A stretch of DNA of 64,000 bases from Paratinospora sagittata. Its lineage: Eukaryota; Streptophyta; Magnoliopsida; Ranunculales; Menispermaceae. Under the pieces are notes generated by a model. It made no database searches and was not told the origin of the DNA. It was given only the letters and a program-made list of their open reading frames with translations. Of the stretch, positions 33,227-45,904 are shown in pieces (the stretch's first letter is position 1; each line of letters starts with the position of its first letter). The position numbers were made by a program, and so were the translations under genes. The DNA lies in NCBI GenBank assembly GCA_035771175.1, contig CM069608.1:12034019-12098018 (forward strand), read 5' to 3'.

Positions 33227-33733
33227 TTGTCCACACGCCAACCCTTCATATACAAACAACCTCCCACAAACTCAAAGATGGATCCCAAGAAAAAAAATGG
33301 GATTAGGAGACAATTATGTCTACACTTTGCTAGTGTTCATGTACACACCAAACGTTTTACTTTGGATCACGATGTTGAGCTTCCTTCTAATCTTAACCTT
33401 GTTACTGCTATTCTTGGTTATATTTCCTTTACTGTTAAACCTGTTTGTTGTCCCATAATTTATCCCTCCAAAAACCTTGGTGCTCAATGTGCTAATTTAT
33501 CTACTAGTAATGTGGTTGCACCAAAAAATGATGCGACTGATCCAGGGAATGATGACTCGATGAAAATGGTGGAAGTTGATGTTAAGCCCAAGGCCACGTA
33601 GCGAGGAAAGAATGGCAGTATTAGCGGAGAGATCTCTTTTGATTCTAATGATCATCTTGGTTCTCTTGAGCCTCTGGCACATTTTAGAAAAGGATCGAAG
33701 AAGTCTAAAAAGAAAAAGCCATCAACAAAGTAA
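33227..33733 (+). pseudogene. Unrecognised 168-codon frame with one amber stop, at end of unit 1
   Basis: Open from ATG 33227 (MSTRQPFIYKQPP) to a TAG at 33599-33601, then in the same frame RGKNGSISGEISFDSNDHLG and a Lys-rich end (FRKGSKKSKKKKPSTK) to TAA 33731-33733. I do not recognise it; the basic tail and setting suggest a retroelement-derived (LINE-like) fragment. Unit 2 keeps the same TAG and adds two codons near the end. The interval 33063-33226 holds nothing recognisable. Confidence 0.4.
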
Positions 33734-33780
33734 ATTGTTAACCAGTATTGTCGTTGCAACCAATATAGGAGAGCCAGAGG

Positions 33781-35358
33781 TTAACCCGCCACTATTTTCA
33801 TGTTCATCTTCTTCCCTAAACCCTAAACTCTTCTTCTATTTCCATCTTCCCTTTCTTCTCACATTTTGTCTTTCAAATACTTCTTGAGACCTTTAAGAGT
33901 TATTTTGAAAGGGTTAAGACCCTTTTTAAAGGATTTTTGAGTGTTTTAAACCATGTTTAGTTGGTCTTCTAGAGTAGTAAAAACTCACTTAAGGGCATTC
34001 AAAATCTCTACTCTTCTAGTTTGAAAGGGGTTAAATCGAAGTTCTCAAGGTCATAAACGCCACAAAACGGGTCCATATGTCTTGTACAGCCATAAAAATA
34101 GACTTAAAGCACCATATTCCTGAAAATACATCGAAAACACTCGGTTCGGTAGAACCCTACTGAACTTATGTCTTTGGTTCGGAAGTACAAGATCGAACCT
34201 AAGACAGTAGGTTCAGTTGGGTCCTACCGAACTTTTGCCCTCAGCTTGGTAAGAGAGGACCGAACATATATCTTCGGTTCGGTAGGACACTACCGAATGT
34301 GTCATGATGCAATTATTCATATATTTTCAATTAAACTATCTAATGTGTCAACTATAAATTAGAGATTATGGAACATACCTGATCATCTCATGCCATGAGA
34401 TGCAAATTTGTTCTCTTTTTCATTCCACGAATAATTTATTTTTGCTTGAATCATCCCAAGCTATCTTACAAGAATATATATTAGAGAGAGAGAGGATGGA
34501 AACACACACGATCAGAGCCAGAAGCATCCCTTCCTGGTAATTTTATTTTTTTTCATTTGACATAAGCATTCTATCTTTGCTGCGTGTGTTATTTTGTTGC
34601 CTCCAGAAAAGATCTCACCTTGTTCTACTTATTTGCTTCTTTCATGTCAGTCGAGAGAGCCTCCCTTTTTTTCTTTAAGTCATATTCTCATCATTTTGCT
34701 CACTCACTTTTGAAGATACTAAGGGCAATATTTTTCTTTGTCATTGCACTTCTTCATAAATCCCATGATAATCTCATAAGAAATAAATTTATTGCAAAGC
34801 TAATGTCTTTTAGCTCCTTTGTATTTTCATGGGACATTAGCTACTAAATCCTTATACCACAGCTTAATATATAGGAAATGATTTTTGAATACTTGGGCAG
34901 TATGCAGCTTCACCTTGAAGAGCTTATAAGTAAACAACAGCCCTTTTCTGACCAAAAAATAAATAAAAACAGCCCTTAAAGGTAACTTCAACACAAAGCC
35001 CAGCATGTAAGTTAAAATGCTCTTAAACCATACATTGGCTTGTTATACATAATTCAAAGCCATCAAATGTAAACTACTATCTATAAGCACGCATGAGGTT
35101 GAAGAAATTCTTTTCACTATCTTATCTTGTGTATAGCTTGAAATGTAAAGAATTTCATTGAAAAGAATAAGTAATGGTTAGAACTGTCATGGGTCAAAAC
35201 AACCCTAAAAAATATGAATAATGAACACCTATTTACACAATGAATAGTTAGGGAGTGTTAGTTCAAAGTCATCTTCTTGATTGTGAGGATCTTGCCAGGT
35301 ATCAATCTTTCCATTTTCACCAGCAGGAAGGACTAGTAGGAGGAAGCTTCAGAATGTC
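33781..35358. other. Start of unit 2 and 3' flank of ZFWD copy 2
   Basis: No gene. Matches 2758-3620 of unit 1 except for 710 extra bases (34171-34880). Near 34143-34300 it has several GGTTCGGTAGG/CCTACCGAACC-type inverted pairs. The remainder is AT-rich and ends in the 3' flank of the ZFWD gene. Confidence 0.7.
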
Positions 35359-37759
35359 TTATTGAGCAAACTTCCATACTTTACGTTCTCCAGCTCCATC
35401 ACCAGTAAAAAAAAACCCACCAACGCCATTTCTGATAACCCGAATCTCTTGCTTGGAAAATATCCTTCCTCTCTCTTTAAACCTGAAACACACACACAAC
35501 AGTAATTCCCATCTCATTGTCCATGCACACATTCTTCATCAAATTAGAGAGACAAGTAATAAACATGGATGCATAAATAATTTAAGTGTTTTGTCTTTGG
35601 GTGCAGAACTTACGATGGCAGTTCATAGAAACGTACAATATTGTCGTTACATGAACACATTAACACTGGCTTGGCATCTGCATCAGTCATGCCATTAAGT
35701 GCAAGTACACCCTGTAATAAACAAAGCAATGTGAAGATACAAATAATTAGTAAATGTCTGTAACATGGTCAATAAGAGCAAGAGAGAGAGAGTCAGTCCA
35801 TAAGTGGCTTACATGTTCTTCGATGTGGGTATAGACTACTTCCAAGCTCCCACTTTCGGTAGCGCCCCACACCTGCAGAACCAGAACAGAAACGAAATAT
35901 TAAACAAAGGAAACTTTTTTCTTCTTTTCCTTAGTCTGAATGGGTATTCCTACCTGCCTTATGTTGTCCTTTTCAGTTCATCCCACCCACATTTATATAT
36001 TATCAAAATTAAATAAAACAATCATGTAAGAAACCAACCTTTATTGTTCCATCCAATGAGCTTGATAAAAGATACTGATCCCAACAAAGAACAAACATAA
36101 CGACATCTTTGTGTTCAGTCAAGACATGCATACACTGTAGATTCTCGAGGTCCCATACCTGAAAATAAGTGTAATATGTAATGCCAATGAAAAAATACAA
36201 CCCAATAAGATGACAATCTCTGTAACACAGACAATATGATTGTTTACAACACAAGGCTTCAAAGAAGCATCCCCTATTTAGGTCAAAAACTATGTGCTAC
36301 CAAAAAAATTATTTGCAAATAATACACACCAACAACTAAAAGCCAAAAAAATAAAAATAAAAAGATTGGAGGAAAACAAACTTACTCTAACTGTAAGGTC
36401 CATGGAGCCAGAGTATAGCCTGTTTGCTCCAACAACTAATGAAACAACAGGAAGATTATGGCCTTTCAGAGTGGCTGCTGGATCATAGGAGTTGGTCGCA
36501 GCATTATATCTCCAAACCAATATATTGCCATCCTGAACAATGAGAATCATATCTTATGCTAAAACCCCACCTGTCTAAGAAGATAAAAGAAAGTCGAAAA
36601 AATAATAATAATAAGTCAATGACAGGAAATAATGAAAACAATACCTGGGTCCCAGCAAAAAGCATATCACCATTAATGCTAGCTTCAAGGGAATAAACTT
36701 GTCCAACAGGCCCATTCAGATTAAGATCAGTATTGGTTTGACCATTCCAAGCCTGCAATATTCAACATCGTCATTATGTGGAAAAATAAGTAATATAATT
36801 GCATGCATGCCTAGATAAAAAGAAACAATAAAATAAAATGGACATAAAAACAAAACAATAGCATCTCTTCCGTAAAAGTGCAGTTTACCTTGACAACATT
36901 TGAAGCCCCAAGGAAGACCCAAGGCCCTTCAGTAATCATACAGCCAATTTCACTTCCGAGGTTAACCACATTAACACACTACGATGAAAGAAAGTGTTAG
37001 TGGTGTTCAACAAAGAGTCAAAAATAGCTTAAATCAAATCCAAAAGACTACAAGCTTGTAAGTAGGAACCTGTCCAGTGTTACAATCCCAAATGCGCACT
37101 GTTCCATCTTTGCTTCCTGAAAAAAGCTTATCAGATCCCAGGGGAAGAACAATTCCATTGATGCCCTGTCACAAAAAAAATAAATTTAATAAGAAATCAT
37201 TCAAAAGCAACACCCATAAAAAGAAAAAGAAGATAAACAAGACGTTGCAGTGTAGTTAATCAAAAACAGCAATAATACCAACCTTCTCGTGTCCTTGGAG
37301 CTGTGTTAAGAAAGAGAAGCTATCGCTGACGAACCACTTGTGCTGATATCTACAGCTATCCCCATAAGTGCAATTTCCATTCATCCAATAGTGACAGCAC
37401 TTGTCCTGAACCTTATTCTGAGGAGCAGGAGGAGGAGCCTTGACTGCTCCATCATCTCGGACCCATTTTGATTTTGAGGGCAGTTGCCCACGATTAGTGC
37501 CTTTCAAATTAGGGTTTGGCTTTTCATTGGAATTAGGGTTTGGCTTTCTGTGCGTAAGTGCTTGAGAAGTAGTAGTAGTAGTAGTAGAAACTGTGCCATT
37601 ATTCTTGCTCAACTGTGGCATTTCGGCGTGAAGGAAGGGGCAACGGTATCTATTGCACCTCCCAGCCTGCCAATGATAGCATATTTTGCGAGATTGAGTA
37701 GTAGCAGGTGCCGCTCCCAAACGATTAAAAACTCTCCTGTTTCCAGCAACAACGGCCAT
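35359..37759 (-). CDS. ZFWD-type CCCH zinc-finger/WD40 protein, copy 2, intact frame
   Basis: Nine coding exons (minus strand): 37759-37283, 37165-37070, 36978-36889, 36752-36645, 36532-36386, 36158-36039, 35872-35813, 35711-35614, 35482-35359. Together they give about 439 residues, the usual family size, ending KVWKFAQ before TAA (35359-35361). Finger 1 is C27-x7-C-x4-C-x3-H44; finger 2 is C121-x8-C-x5-C-x3-H140. WD40 repeats run from about residue 150 to the end (SGSKDGTVRIWD, SGSMDLTVRVWD, SSSLDGTIKVWG). Relative to copy 1: His to Leu in SGSMD-H/L-TVR, Val to Leu in VF-V/L-GAS, and two changes in the last blade (Leu to Phe, Leu to Arg). All introns are GT-AG. It is probably nuclear or RNA-associated, as in the family. 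Confidence 0.88.
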
Positions 37760-38457
37760 GTCTACCAAAAACAAATACACAAAAACTCTTATTCAGGATA
37801 AAAATCCACCGCAAGCAATTTCTGATGAAGAAGAAGAAGCCGCTCTGCCATGAAACACCTAAAACCCTAATCAAGTCCTTGTATCCACATCTCAAATCAC
37901 AAGTTCGCTCAAACTCTAACATAGATGATGAGATGATGGTGGAAATCACTGTATACAAACTCAGCCATGAAAAACTCTCTTATTCAGGATAAATCCACCA
38001 CCACCAGTCGTTCCTTCCATGAAACCCCTAAAAACCCAAATCAAATCCTTATATCCGCATCATCTCAAATCACAAGTTCGCCTAAACTCCGAGATCGATG
38101 CGATTAAGGGGGAAACCACAAATTTTGAAGCACAATACACAAACTCACGAAGCGCTGAGAGATCCTTAAACAATATCTTATGGCGAAAAATTCCATAGAA
38201 ACGATCAAATGAGAAGAAGTAGCAAACCTGAATCGATCGAGAATCAGTTGTAGTATGTGAAGACGATGATGAGCATCGACAGAGAGAGATTATTGCGATT
38301 CCTCTCAACTTGATCTTCGACCACAACTTCTTCCAAAAAAACCACGAAACAATATGAAGATTTGCAGAGATTTCAAACACGGCCCTTGAGAAGACGAATC
38401 GATGAACTGTTGATAGAAGAAGAAGAAGGCGCTGAAATCTGCTGTGTATATATAGCT
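37760..38457 (-). promoter_or_regulatory. Promoter and leader of ZFWD copy 2
   Basis: Near-identical to the copy 1 leader: TATA box CTATATATAC (about 38446-38455), donor-like CAG/GTTTGC near 38226, acceptor-like TTGGTAG before the ATG, and the same internal duplication (about 37789-37920 and 37970-38097). The two copies thus have essentially the same promoter. Confidence 0.6.
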
Positions 38458-39730
38458 TTTGGCTCACGTACTTGTTTCTGGAAACTTTTCTTTAAACGCG
38501 TAGCGTATTAATCACGCATTACCTTAAACTAAATCTAATCTAAATCCTTTTTTTTTTCTTTTTTAGCGTACTTTACATTTCTAATTTTTTATTCTTTAAG
38601 TTTTTATTATTTTTTAAATATTAATCATGATCATAATATTAAACTTTGAATTTGTACAAATAAAAATCACGAGCAACAAACTTGTCTAAGCATGCTGCTA
38701 CCATATAAGTAAAAATGTTATATAGATTTAAACCTTAAAGTAATGCATTGTATTAATTGACTATACAAACATTTAAATCATCAACATTTGGTTGATTCGG
38801 ATGGTGATATCCGTTCTTTTTATGTGAGATCGTGAGTTCAAAACTTCATCGTGTATGGAGCTACTGTGCTGAAAAACATTTGTACCTTTGTGATCTAACT
38901 CAGGTCAAACAAAAATATATATATATACGAAATACTCAGACACTGTAATGGCTTTAGTGGTGGCTATGGAACAATACTCAGACACTGTCAATTCATTCCT
39001 TCTCCAAAGGACACATAGATGCCATAATTACGGATGACCAACATAGATGCCATAAAATTTAGAGGCAACTATTTAAACCACAAAAAAACCATGTTTCTAC
39101 TACATTCTATTTCTATCACAAAATTTAATAAATTGTTATCCTTACCCCTATAAACTTTTCAAAACACCCTTTTCATTCTCTCTCTGATTTCAAAACTCCC
39201 TCTTCATTTTTTTCAAATTTTTAACACTCAAAACCCTAAGGGGGCATTTGCCTTGGGGTAATCTTGGGAATGAGAATGAGAATCTTGAAAATTTTCATGT
39301 TTGTTTCACTATTTACATTTTTTTAAGAGAGAAAGTAATTCCAGAAAAAGTAGGATTCTCACCCAAGATGGGAAAGTGATTCCTATGAAGATAAATAGTA
39401 TTCACTTTTCTAGGAAAGTGCTTACCATGGGAAAATTTTATTTCTTTTAAAAAAAGGCAAAAAGAGAAAAAAAAAAAAAACAAAATCATTATTTCACTTA
39501 TGTTAATATAAATATGATATTTTTTTATTAAAAATGATATTTTAATAGAATATATTGATTTTATTAACGTAATATTAATAATAATTTTTTTTATATTTTT
39601 ATTAAATATTCATTTTAGGATTTAAAAAAATAATTGTATTATTATTTTTCATCTTTTATTATTTTTAATAAAAACAATTTCACTATTTTTAATTAAAATA
39701 AAGTTCATTATTTAATAAAAATACTATATT
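38458..39730. other. Intergenic spacer of unit 2 including about 520 bp absent from unit 1
   Basis: No gene. 38616-39137 has no counterpart in unit 1. Inside it, ttggttgattcggatgg (near 38788) and gtgagttcaaaacttc (near 38832) resemble the A and B boxes of a tRNA-derived SINE, about 35 bp apart, but no tail or target duplication was found. The flanking parts match 6713-7438, including the MITE-like patch near 39240. Confidence 0.45.
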
Positions 39731-40853
39731 GTGACAGACAGGGACTTGGCCTTGATGAATGTTGTTTTCATGTGTGTTCCCTGATATAATGAATATGTTA
39801 TGGACATGGCACATAAACAATAACGTGCTGGCCAACTCAAAGAGCAAGTTTGCAAAGAATGAGGACTTTGAAGCTTTTATGAGGAAGTGGAATGAATTGA
39901 TTTTTTCTGATACAGTGGAGGAATACAATCATCAGAAAAATGTATTATTTCAAGAATATGCTGAGTACCCTGAGGTTATTACATATATCGACACGACGTG
40001 GTTGGTACCCCACAAGGAAAGATTAGTGAAGGTGTGGATGGATCAATTTATGCACCTTGGCAATACTACAACCAATAGGGTGAAGAGTGCACATTCAAAG
40101 CTGAATAGAACTTTAGGGTCTTCTCAAGGCAACTTCGAGACATCATGGACTACAATCAATACAATGTTGGCTTCGCAACACACAGAGATCAAGTCATTAT
40201 TTGAAAAAAGTTTGAATATTGTTCAGCATTACTTCCAAGATTCTACATTCATGCATTTGCATGGGTTCATCTCTAGAGCTGCACTAGACAAGATTTGGGA
40301 GGAGTTAGCTCGTGCTGAGAGTGTTGGGTTGGACTAAAATTTATGTGGATGTGTGTTATGCAAAACGCATGGATTGTTATGCACACATGAGCTTGCTTTG
40401 TGTAAGCAATGTAGCATGCCCATACCTCTAGTTGATGGGGATGCCCATTGTAAAAAACTAGATCTTACTCTTGTGAAAGTAGAGGACAATGAGATGGATT
40501 TCAATTTTAGGGCTGAGTTGGGTCTACTTGAGGACAAATTTAATAGTTCTGATACATCTGGAAGAGCTAGAATTGTACAGAAAATCAAAGAGATAGTTGC
40601 TCCATTGACCTCTTCTTTCACTGTGCCCGTAGACAAAAAGAAAACAAAAGGGCGGCCGACTAAAAAGAGTGATCGGTCTACAAAACGAGATCCCTTATTT
40701 TTTGAGCATGTGTCTGCGTACTCCACTCGTTCATCAATCTCATCATTACAAAAGACCAGACCGAAAAATAATGAACCAAGGAAGGTCCACATGACAGGCT
40801 TGCAAATGTCTCATAGATCTCGTGGATATCTAAATCAACTCCCTCCTGACTGA
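39731..40853 (+). pseudogene. MULE/FAR1-type transposase relic (copy 2)
   Basis: Same fragment as 7439-8560 but more damaged. A net +1 base near 39765 shifts the frame before CVFPDIMN, and CAA to TAA at 40335-40337 (ESVGLD*) cuts it just before the SWIM finger. The SWIM cysteines CGCVL..C.H and the basic tail follow in a separate open run to 40853. Confidence 0.75.
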
Positions 40854-41411
40854 CATCAGTACATAGCCCATGTCAGAGATGTTATGGCTGATGGACATTG
40901 TGGGTACCGAGTCATCGCTGAGTCCATGGGTATGGGAACAAACGGTTAGAGCGAAGTCAGAGGTGACTTACGAAAAGAGGTACAAAGGTTTTTGGCACAC
41001 TACACAACGTTGTTCGGTAGTGTTGAGAGGGTTCAAGAGATTTTGAGTTCTCTACAGTGTAGTGACCCTGTGGCACCCCTAGAGAAGTAGATGACTTTCT
41101 CAAATATGGGGTTGTTGATAGCATCGACATACAATGTCGTGTTGGTGCTTTTATCTATGCAGCAATGTCTTACATTTTTTCCCCTTAGAACCGAACCTCT
41201 ACCAATGCCATTGAGGTGAGTGATTGACATTGGTTACATGAATGATAACCACTTTGTGCAGGTAAAAACTATTTTCAATGTAAGTTACAAAATAATGGAA
41301 ATAATGATTGTAATGTTATACTTTCCACAGGTGACGTTTGCCCCTACATCACCGATACCTCCCATATCGCCAGATTGGCATAGATTCCGACTACGACAAG
41401 GACATGGATGA
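40854..41411 (+). pseudogene. OTU protease relic (copy 2)
   Basis: As in copy 1: VMADGHCGYRVIAESMGMG, later NDNHFVQ, an intron-like GT-AG gap, then VTFAPTSPIPP. The same in-frame stops occur (e.g. NG*SEVRGDL, LEK*MTF). AESMG here fits OTU proteins better than VESMG in copy 1. Confidence 0.65.
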
Positions 41412-41889
41412 CAAACTCCTTATTCTGTTGTCAACGTTGAAGGTAGCTGAGTGACAAGCAATGTGGATGATAGACAAGATGTACTAGTTGACTTAGACGA
41501 TGACTAGTTGTTTTAGAAATGTTGATATGTAGGGAGATGTCAACATGTTTTTTTGGAAATGCTGACATGTCTAGACTTGTTTTATTATTGAAAATGTTGA
41601 TATGTAGAGGGATGTAGGTATGTTGATATGCAAGGGGATGTCAGCATGTTTTTTGGAAATGTTGACATGTTTAGTCATGTTTTTTTCTTTTTGGAAATGT
41701 TGACTTATAGGAAGATGTGGATATGTATAGACTTTCTTTTTTTGAAATGTGGATATAAAAGATGTAATTTACTTCGATGTTGATGATATAGACATATTTG
41801 TTTTCTTCGAATGGTACTATGTTGTTTTTGATGTTTGAATTATTATTCTCTTTCTATATATATGTAGAGGGATGTCAAAGTTTACCTTA
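41412..41889. repeat. Degenerate GGAAATGTTGACATGT-like repeats (copy 2)
   Basis: Counterpart of 9119-9596 with scattered substitutions; no coding content. Confidence 0.5.
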
Positions 41890-43480
41890 CCAGTGGGGAA
41901 CGGTACCCCGCCGCCCAAACTAACCCGAAATTATTAAAAACACATCAAAAACTTGATGGAATGCATCCCAATGCATAATGAAAGGGGGAAATGCAAAAAA
42001 AAAAAAAAAAACAAGAAAAATACGAGGGTCGTCCATCATAGACCCAACAATTTAAAGTGCAGTCGGTCCAGATCAACCGAACAGAGAGGTGTTGGTAAAA
42101 ATTAAAATATCGAACCTCATTTACATAAATCGGTCTATGATGGCCGACCCTATCTTTTCCCAAATTTTTTTGCATTTTTCCATTCCATCATGTATTGGGA
42201 TGCATTCCATTAAGTTTTTGACGTGTTTTTAACAATTTTGGGTTAGTTTGGGGGGTGGGGTACCTTTTCCCACCTGTACCCTACATTAGAGTTACGTGTA
42301 GGGAACGGTATCCCGCCGCCCAAACCAGCTTGAAATTGTTAAAAACATGTCAAAAATGTGATGAAATGTATCCCAATGCAAGATGGAAGAGGGAAATGCA
42401 AAAAAACCCGAAAAAATATAGGGTCGGCCATCATATATCGACTGTTATAAATGAGGGTCGGTATTTGAATTTTCACCAACACCTCTATGTTCGGTTGATA
42501 AGGACCGACTGTGATTTGAATCGTTCGGTAGATGATGGCCGACCCTCATATTTTCCCCATTTTTTTGTATTTCCCCATTCCATTATGCATTGGGTTGCAT
42601 TCCATCAAGTTTTTGATGTGTTTTTAATAATTTTGGCTTAGTTTGGGCGGCGGGGTATCGTTTCCCACTCGTAACTCTAATGTGGGGTACGGGTAGGGAA
42701 CGGTACCGTACCCCTCAAGACGTTGTCTTTATGTCTATGAACACGACATGTCAACATTTAGACCTCGTTTCGGCGGTAGGGTGTCGTACCCCAACTATAC
42801 CCGACCCGTACCCCACATTAGAGATACGAGTGGAGAATGGTACCCCGCCGCCCAAACTAACCCATAATTATTACAAACACGTCAAAAACTTGATGGAATG
42901 CATCCCAATTCATAATGGAAGGGGAAAATGCAAAAAAATCAGGAAATTATGAGGGTCAGCCATCATCTACGAACGATTTAAACGACGGTCGGTCCTGATC
43001 AACCGAACAGAGAGGTGTTGGCCAAAATTCAAATACCCACCGTCCTTTACAATAGTAGGTTTATGATGGCCAACCCTATGTTTTCCTGGGTTTTTTTGCA
43101 TTTCCCCCTTCTATCATGCATTAGGATGCATTCTATTAGGTTTTTGACGTGTTTGTAATAATTATGGGTTCGTTTGGGTAGTGGGGTACCAAAACCCACT
43201 CGTAACTCTAATGTGGGGTACGGGTGGTGAATGGTACCCTGCCTTCAAAATTAACCCAGAATTGTTTAAAAAGGTCAAAAACTTGATGGAATGCATCCCA
43301 ATGCATGATGAAAGAGGAAAATGCAAACGGGGAAAAGATAGGGCCGGCTATCATAAACTGACTGTTGCAAAGGACGGTCGGTATTTGAATTTTGGCCAAC
43401 ACCTCTCTGTTCGGTTGATCAGGACCGACCGTCCTCTAAATTGTTAGGTAGATGATGGCCTACCCTCGTATTTCTATGGC
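41890..43480. repeat. Foldback-unit array (copy 2)
   Basis: Same four alternating foldback units as at 9597-11185, with few substitutions and small homopolymer differences. The orientation pattern of the centre (gatcaaccgaacagagaggt) is unchanged, so the array formed before the tandem duplication. Confidence 0.8.
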
Positions 43481-44561
43481 CTAAACCAGCAGAACACTCA
43501 CAGGCGGGGCGCGAATGCATTATAACAATAACCGAATACGTAGGAACACAATTGAGTACAAATCTGATTATATTAATTTCAGAATGTATTTTTGTATAGA
43601 ATATGATTGAGGGAACATCCTCCCCAAATCTCCCTTTAATTAACAAGGGTTACAAAATGTGGGACACAAGGTCCACTTAACTACCAATCGTCTAGAGCAG
43701 CAAGCTGCCTCCCGTTCACTATTTAAAGTTACTGAGGATAAGACAATGTTTGGTTGAGTCAGATTGACCACTAATCCGACATAGTAACAATGTAATATAT
43801 GAACTCCAAATATACAGGTATAAGTATGACAGGTATGAACATTATACACAATAATGCAGTGTAAATGAATAGTAGACATAATGATAAATGAATGTAAACT
43901 TTAATAAAATTTATAAGACACATAAACCTATGTTTTGTTCCCCACCTTTAGATAAAAACTCCTTCAACTGGCGCTTTCTCCCGAGTAGAACTGCGTTGCA
44001 CCGCGAAGAGGGTCTCAAAAAGAGAAGAGAGAAATCACAAAAAGAACAAGAGAGAAGATAGTGATTTGGTGTGAAAATAACAAAGAGAGGGGGGGTCCTT
44101 ATATAGGAAAATGAACGCCCAAACCTTCGAGCGGGCTGTCCAGTTGTCCAGATAGATGCCCGATGTTCAATTTTTTTATTTTTTTGTGTGCAAACCTAGT
44201 GTATTGCACTTGCACCTTTTAAAAAAAAAACAATAAACAGACACTAATGAAGTATTGTCCGCTCCGCTTGCGTGAATATGCTCTAACCCCTGACGAACCC
44301 CACTTCATCACTGATGTTCAGCCCAGACAAAACACCGACAATTGACTCCATGGAGATTCTCACATTACGAATTGTTACTTCTGGTTCAGGCATGGACATC
44401 CATTGTAATGCGATGTCCAGGGTTTGTCTGTTTCGTTGTTGTACATATCCCAATGCAAATGAACAATTACATGTGAATAACAAATAAATCTAATTCGATA
44501 TAAAGAAAAAAGAAAGGAATGCAAACTTTATTACCAGGGTAGTATCATCATCAAACATATA
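43481..44561 (-). other. Unassigned block (copy 2)
   Basis: Counterpart of 11186-12326. A deletion of about 65 bp near 44300, between two copies of cgcttcatcac seen in unit 1, shortens and frameshifts the unrecognised minus-strand ORF (here 44283-44483). Confidence 0.35.
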
Positions 44562-45481
44562 TGTAACGCCCCGTACATTTGAGTCAAACATAATCGTTGA
44601 CTTATACGTATTGTCAGACGTATTTATATGCGTATACATGTACAATGCTCTCCGATCAGTGTATTTGTGTGTATTTGACTTAAAATAGTGTAATTGAGTG
44701 GTTTATGGGTGATTGGTATCGTTGGATGTCATTGGTATCACGAAAAACCCTTTAAAAATGAAAATATGAATTTTGGAACGCGAGAAGTGTGCTCCTCGCC
44801 GTCTGCAACTTTTTAAAAAAAAAAAATGATGCGGTTGCATGTTGTTGAAACAGGTGTCTTAACTCATTTTAGCAACTTAATTGATGAATTAAACACGTAT
44901 GAGCTTGCTGGAAAAAGAGACCAGACACGTTTTAAGCTTAATAAGTTGCTGGCAAGATCAAATTTTAAGTTGTTGAATTAAAAAGAAAGAAACCAAATTG
45001 AGCACGAGAAGTTGCAGAGGAAAGCTGAGGAAGAAGGCCAAGAGCTTGGGAGCTCCAAATTGAGGTAAAAACCCTGGTCTTTTGAACTGAATTTTCCAGA
45101 TTTGAAACCCCCTAAGTTGTTCAACATATTTGAAATTTTTTGGATTTCCATGGCTAGAATAGATGATTGGAAAAATGGGTTTTGTGTTGGAGATTTATGA
45201 TTTCGAAGTGCAATTGGATGGTAATTGTGGGTAAGTTCAGTTATGTTGGTGGTGTGATTTTGATCCTGAATATCTGAATTAGTATAATTGAAACTGTTTG
45301 AATGGGAATTTGCAGAGATTTGAATTTGAAAATTGGGAAATTGATGAACAATTTGGTGACCAGCGTTGGAATGGTATGAATGAGCGTGGGAAATTGATCA
45401 AGGTGAACAAATTGTGCTGAAAAGAAGTGAATGAGGGGAATGCATTGTTAAGGTATTTCTGATGGGTTTAATTGTATGTTT
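44562..45481 (+). mobile_element. Gypsy LTR fragment (copy 2)
   Basis: Same as 12327-13243, beginning tgtaacgccccgtacatttg and ending where the inverted repeat starts. Confidence 0.6.
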
Positions 45482-45904
45482 GGTGGGCCGACTTACAACC
45501 ATTTTTTCTTTTGTATCACTAACTTTGGAGTGGTATGGGACACAATAAAATTGGAAGATACTAAATAAAACGTGAAAGTAAGAAAACCCACGACCTTGTG
45601 TGAAAAGAAACATCTGGGAAAAGTTAAATTACTAACATTATCACTAAGTTTACATGGTATGGGACGAGTAAACTTGGACGATACTATTAGTGAACTCCTA
45701 TCTAGTCAATGTTTCGTAGAGGCCATGTTCTTACAACTTAACTTGGTTGAAACCCTTATTACCAAATTCATGTGGTATGGGACACACAAATTTGGATAAT
45801 AGTTGAAAAGACTAAGCGAAAGAGTTCGAATACATAAGATTGCGATAGAACGTTAAATTACGATATTTACCGAGGTAAATCTTTGAACCTTTATGACTCA
45901 TATG
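45482..45904 (+). repeat. Left arm of inverted-repeat structure (copy 2)
   Basis: Counterpart of 13244-13666; pairs with 48253-48677. Confidence 0.85.

Larger units (their letters stand above)
2758..33780. repeat. Tandem segment, unit 1 (about 31.0 kb)
   Basis: First full copy of a large direct tandem repeat. Its start (ttaacccgccactattttca) recurs at 33781 and 63273, and every feature inside it recurs in the same order and strand in unit 2, offset by about 31.7 kb near the ZFWD gene and about 29.5 kb near the right end. The bases left of 2758 do not match those left of the later junctions, so this is the left end of the array. Unit 1 lacks two segments found in unit 2 (710 bp near 3150 and about 520 bp near 6860) but keeps the copia env-like region that unit 2 has lost. 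Confidence 0.93.

Noticed and set aside
34584..34847. 87-codon ORF in the block missing from unit 1
   Set aside because: No domain, no ZFWD link and AT-rich codon content; likely chance.
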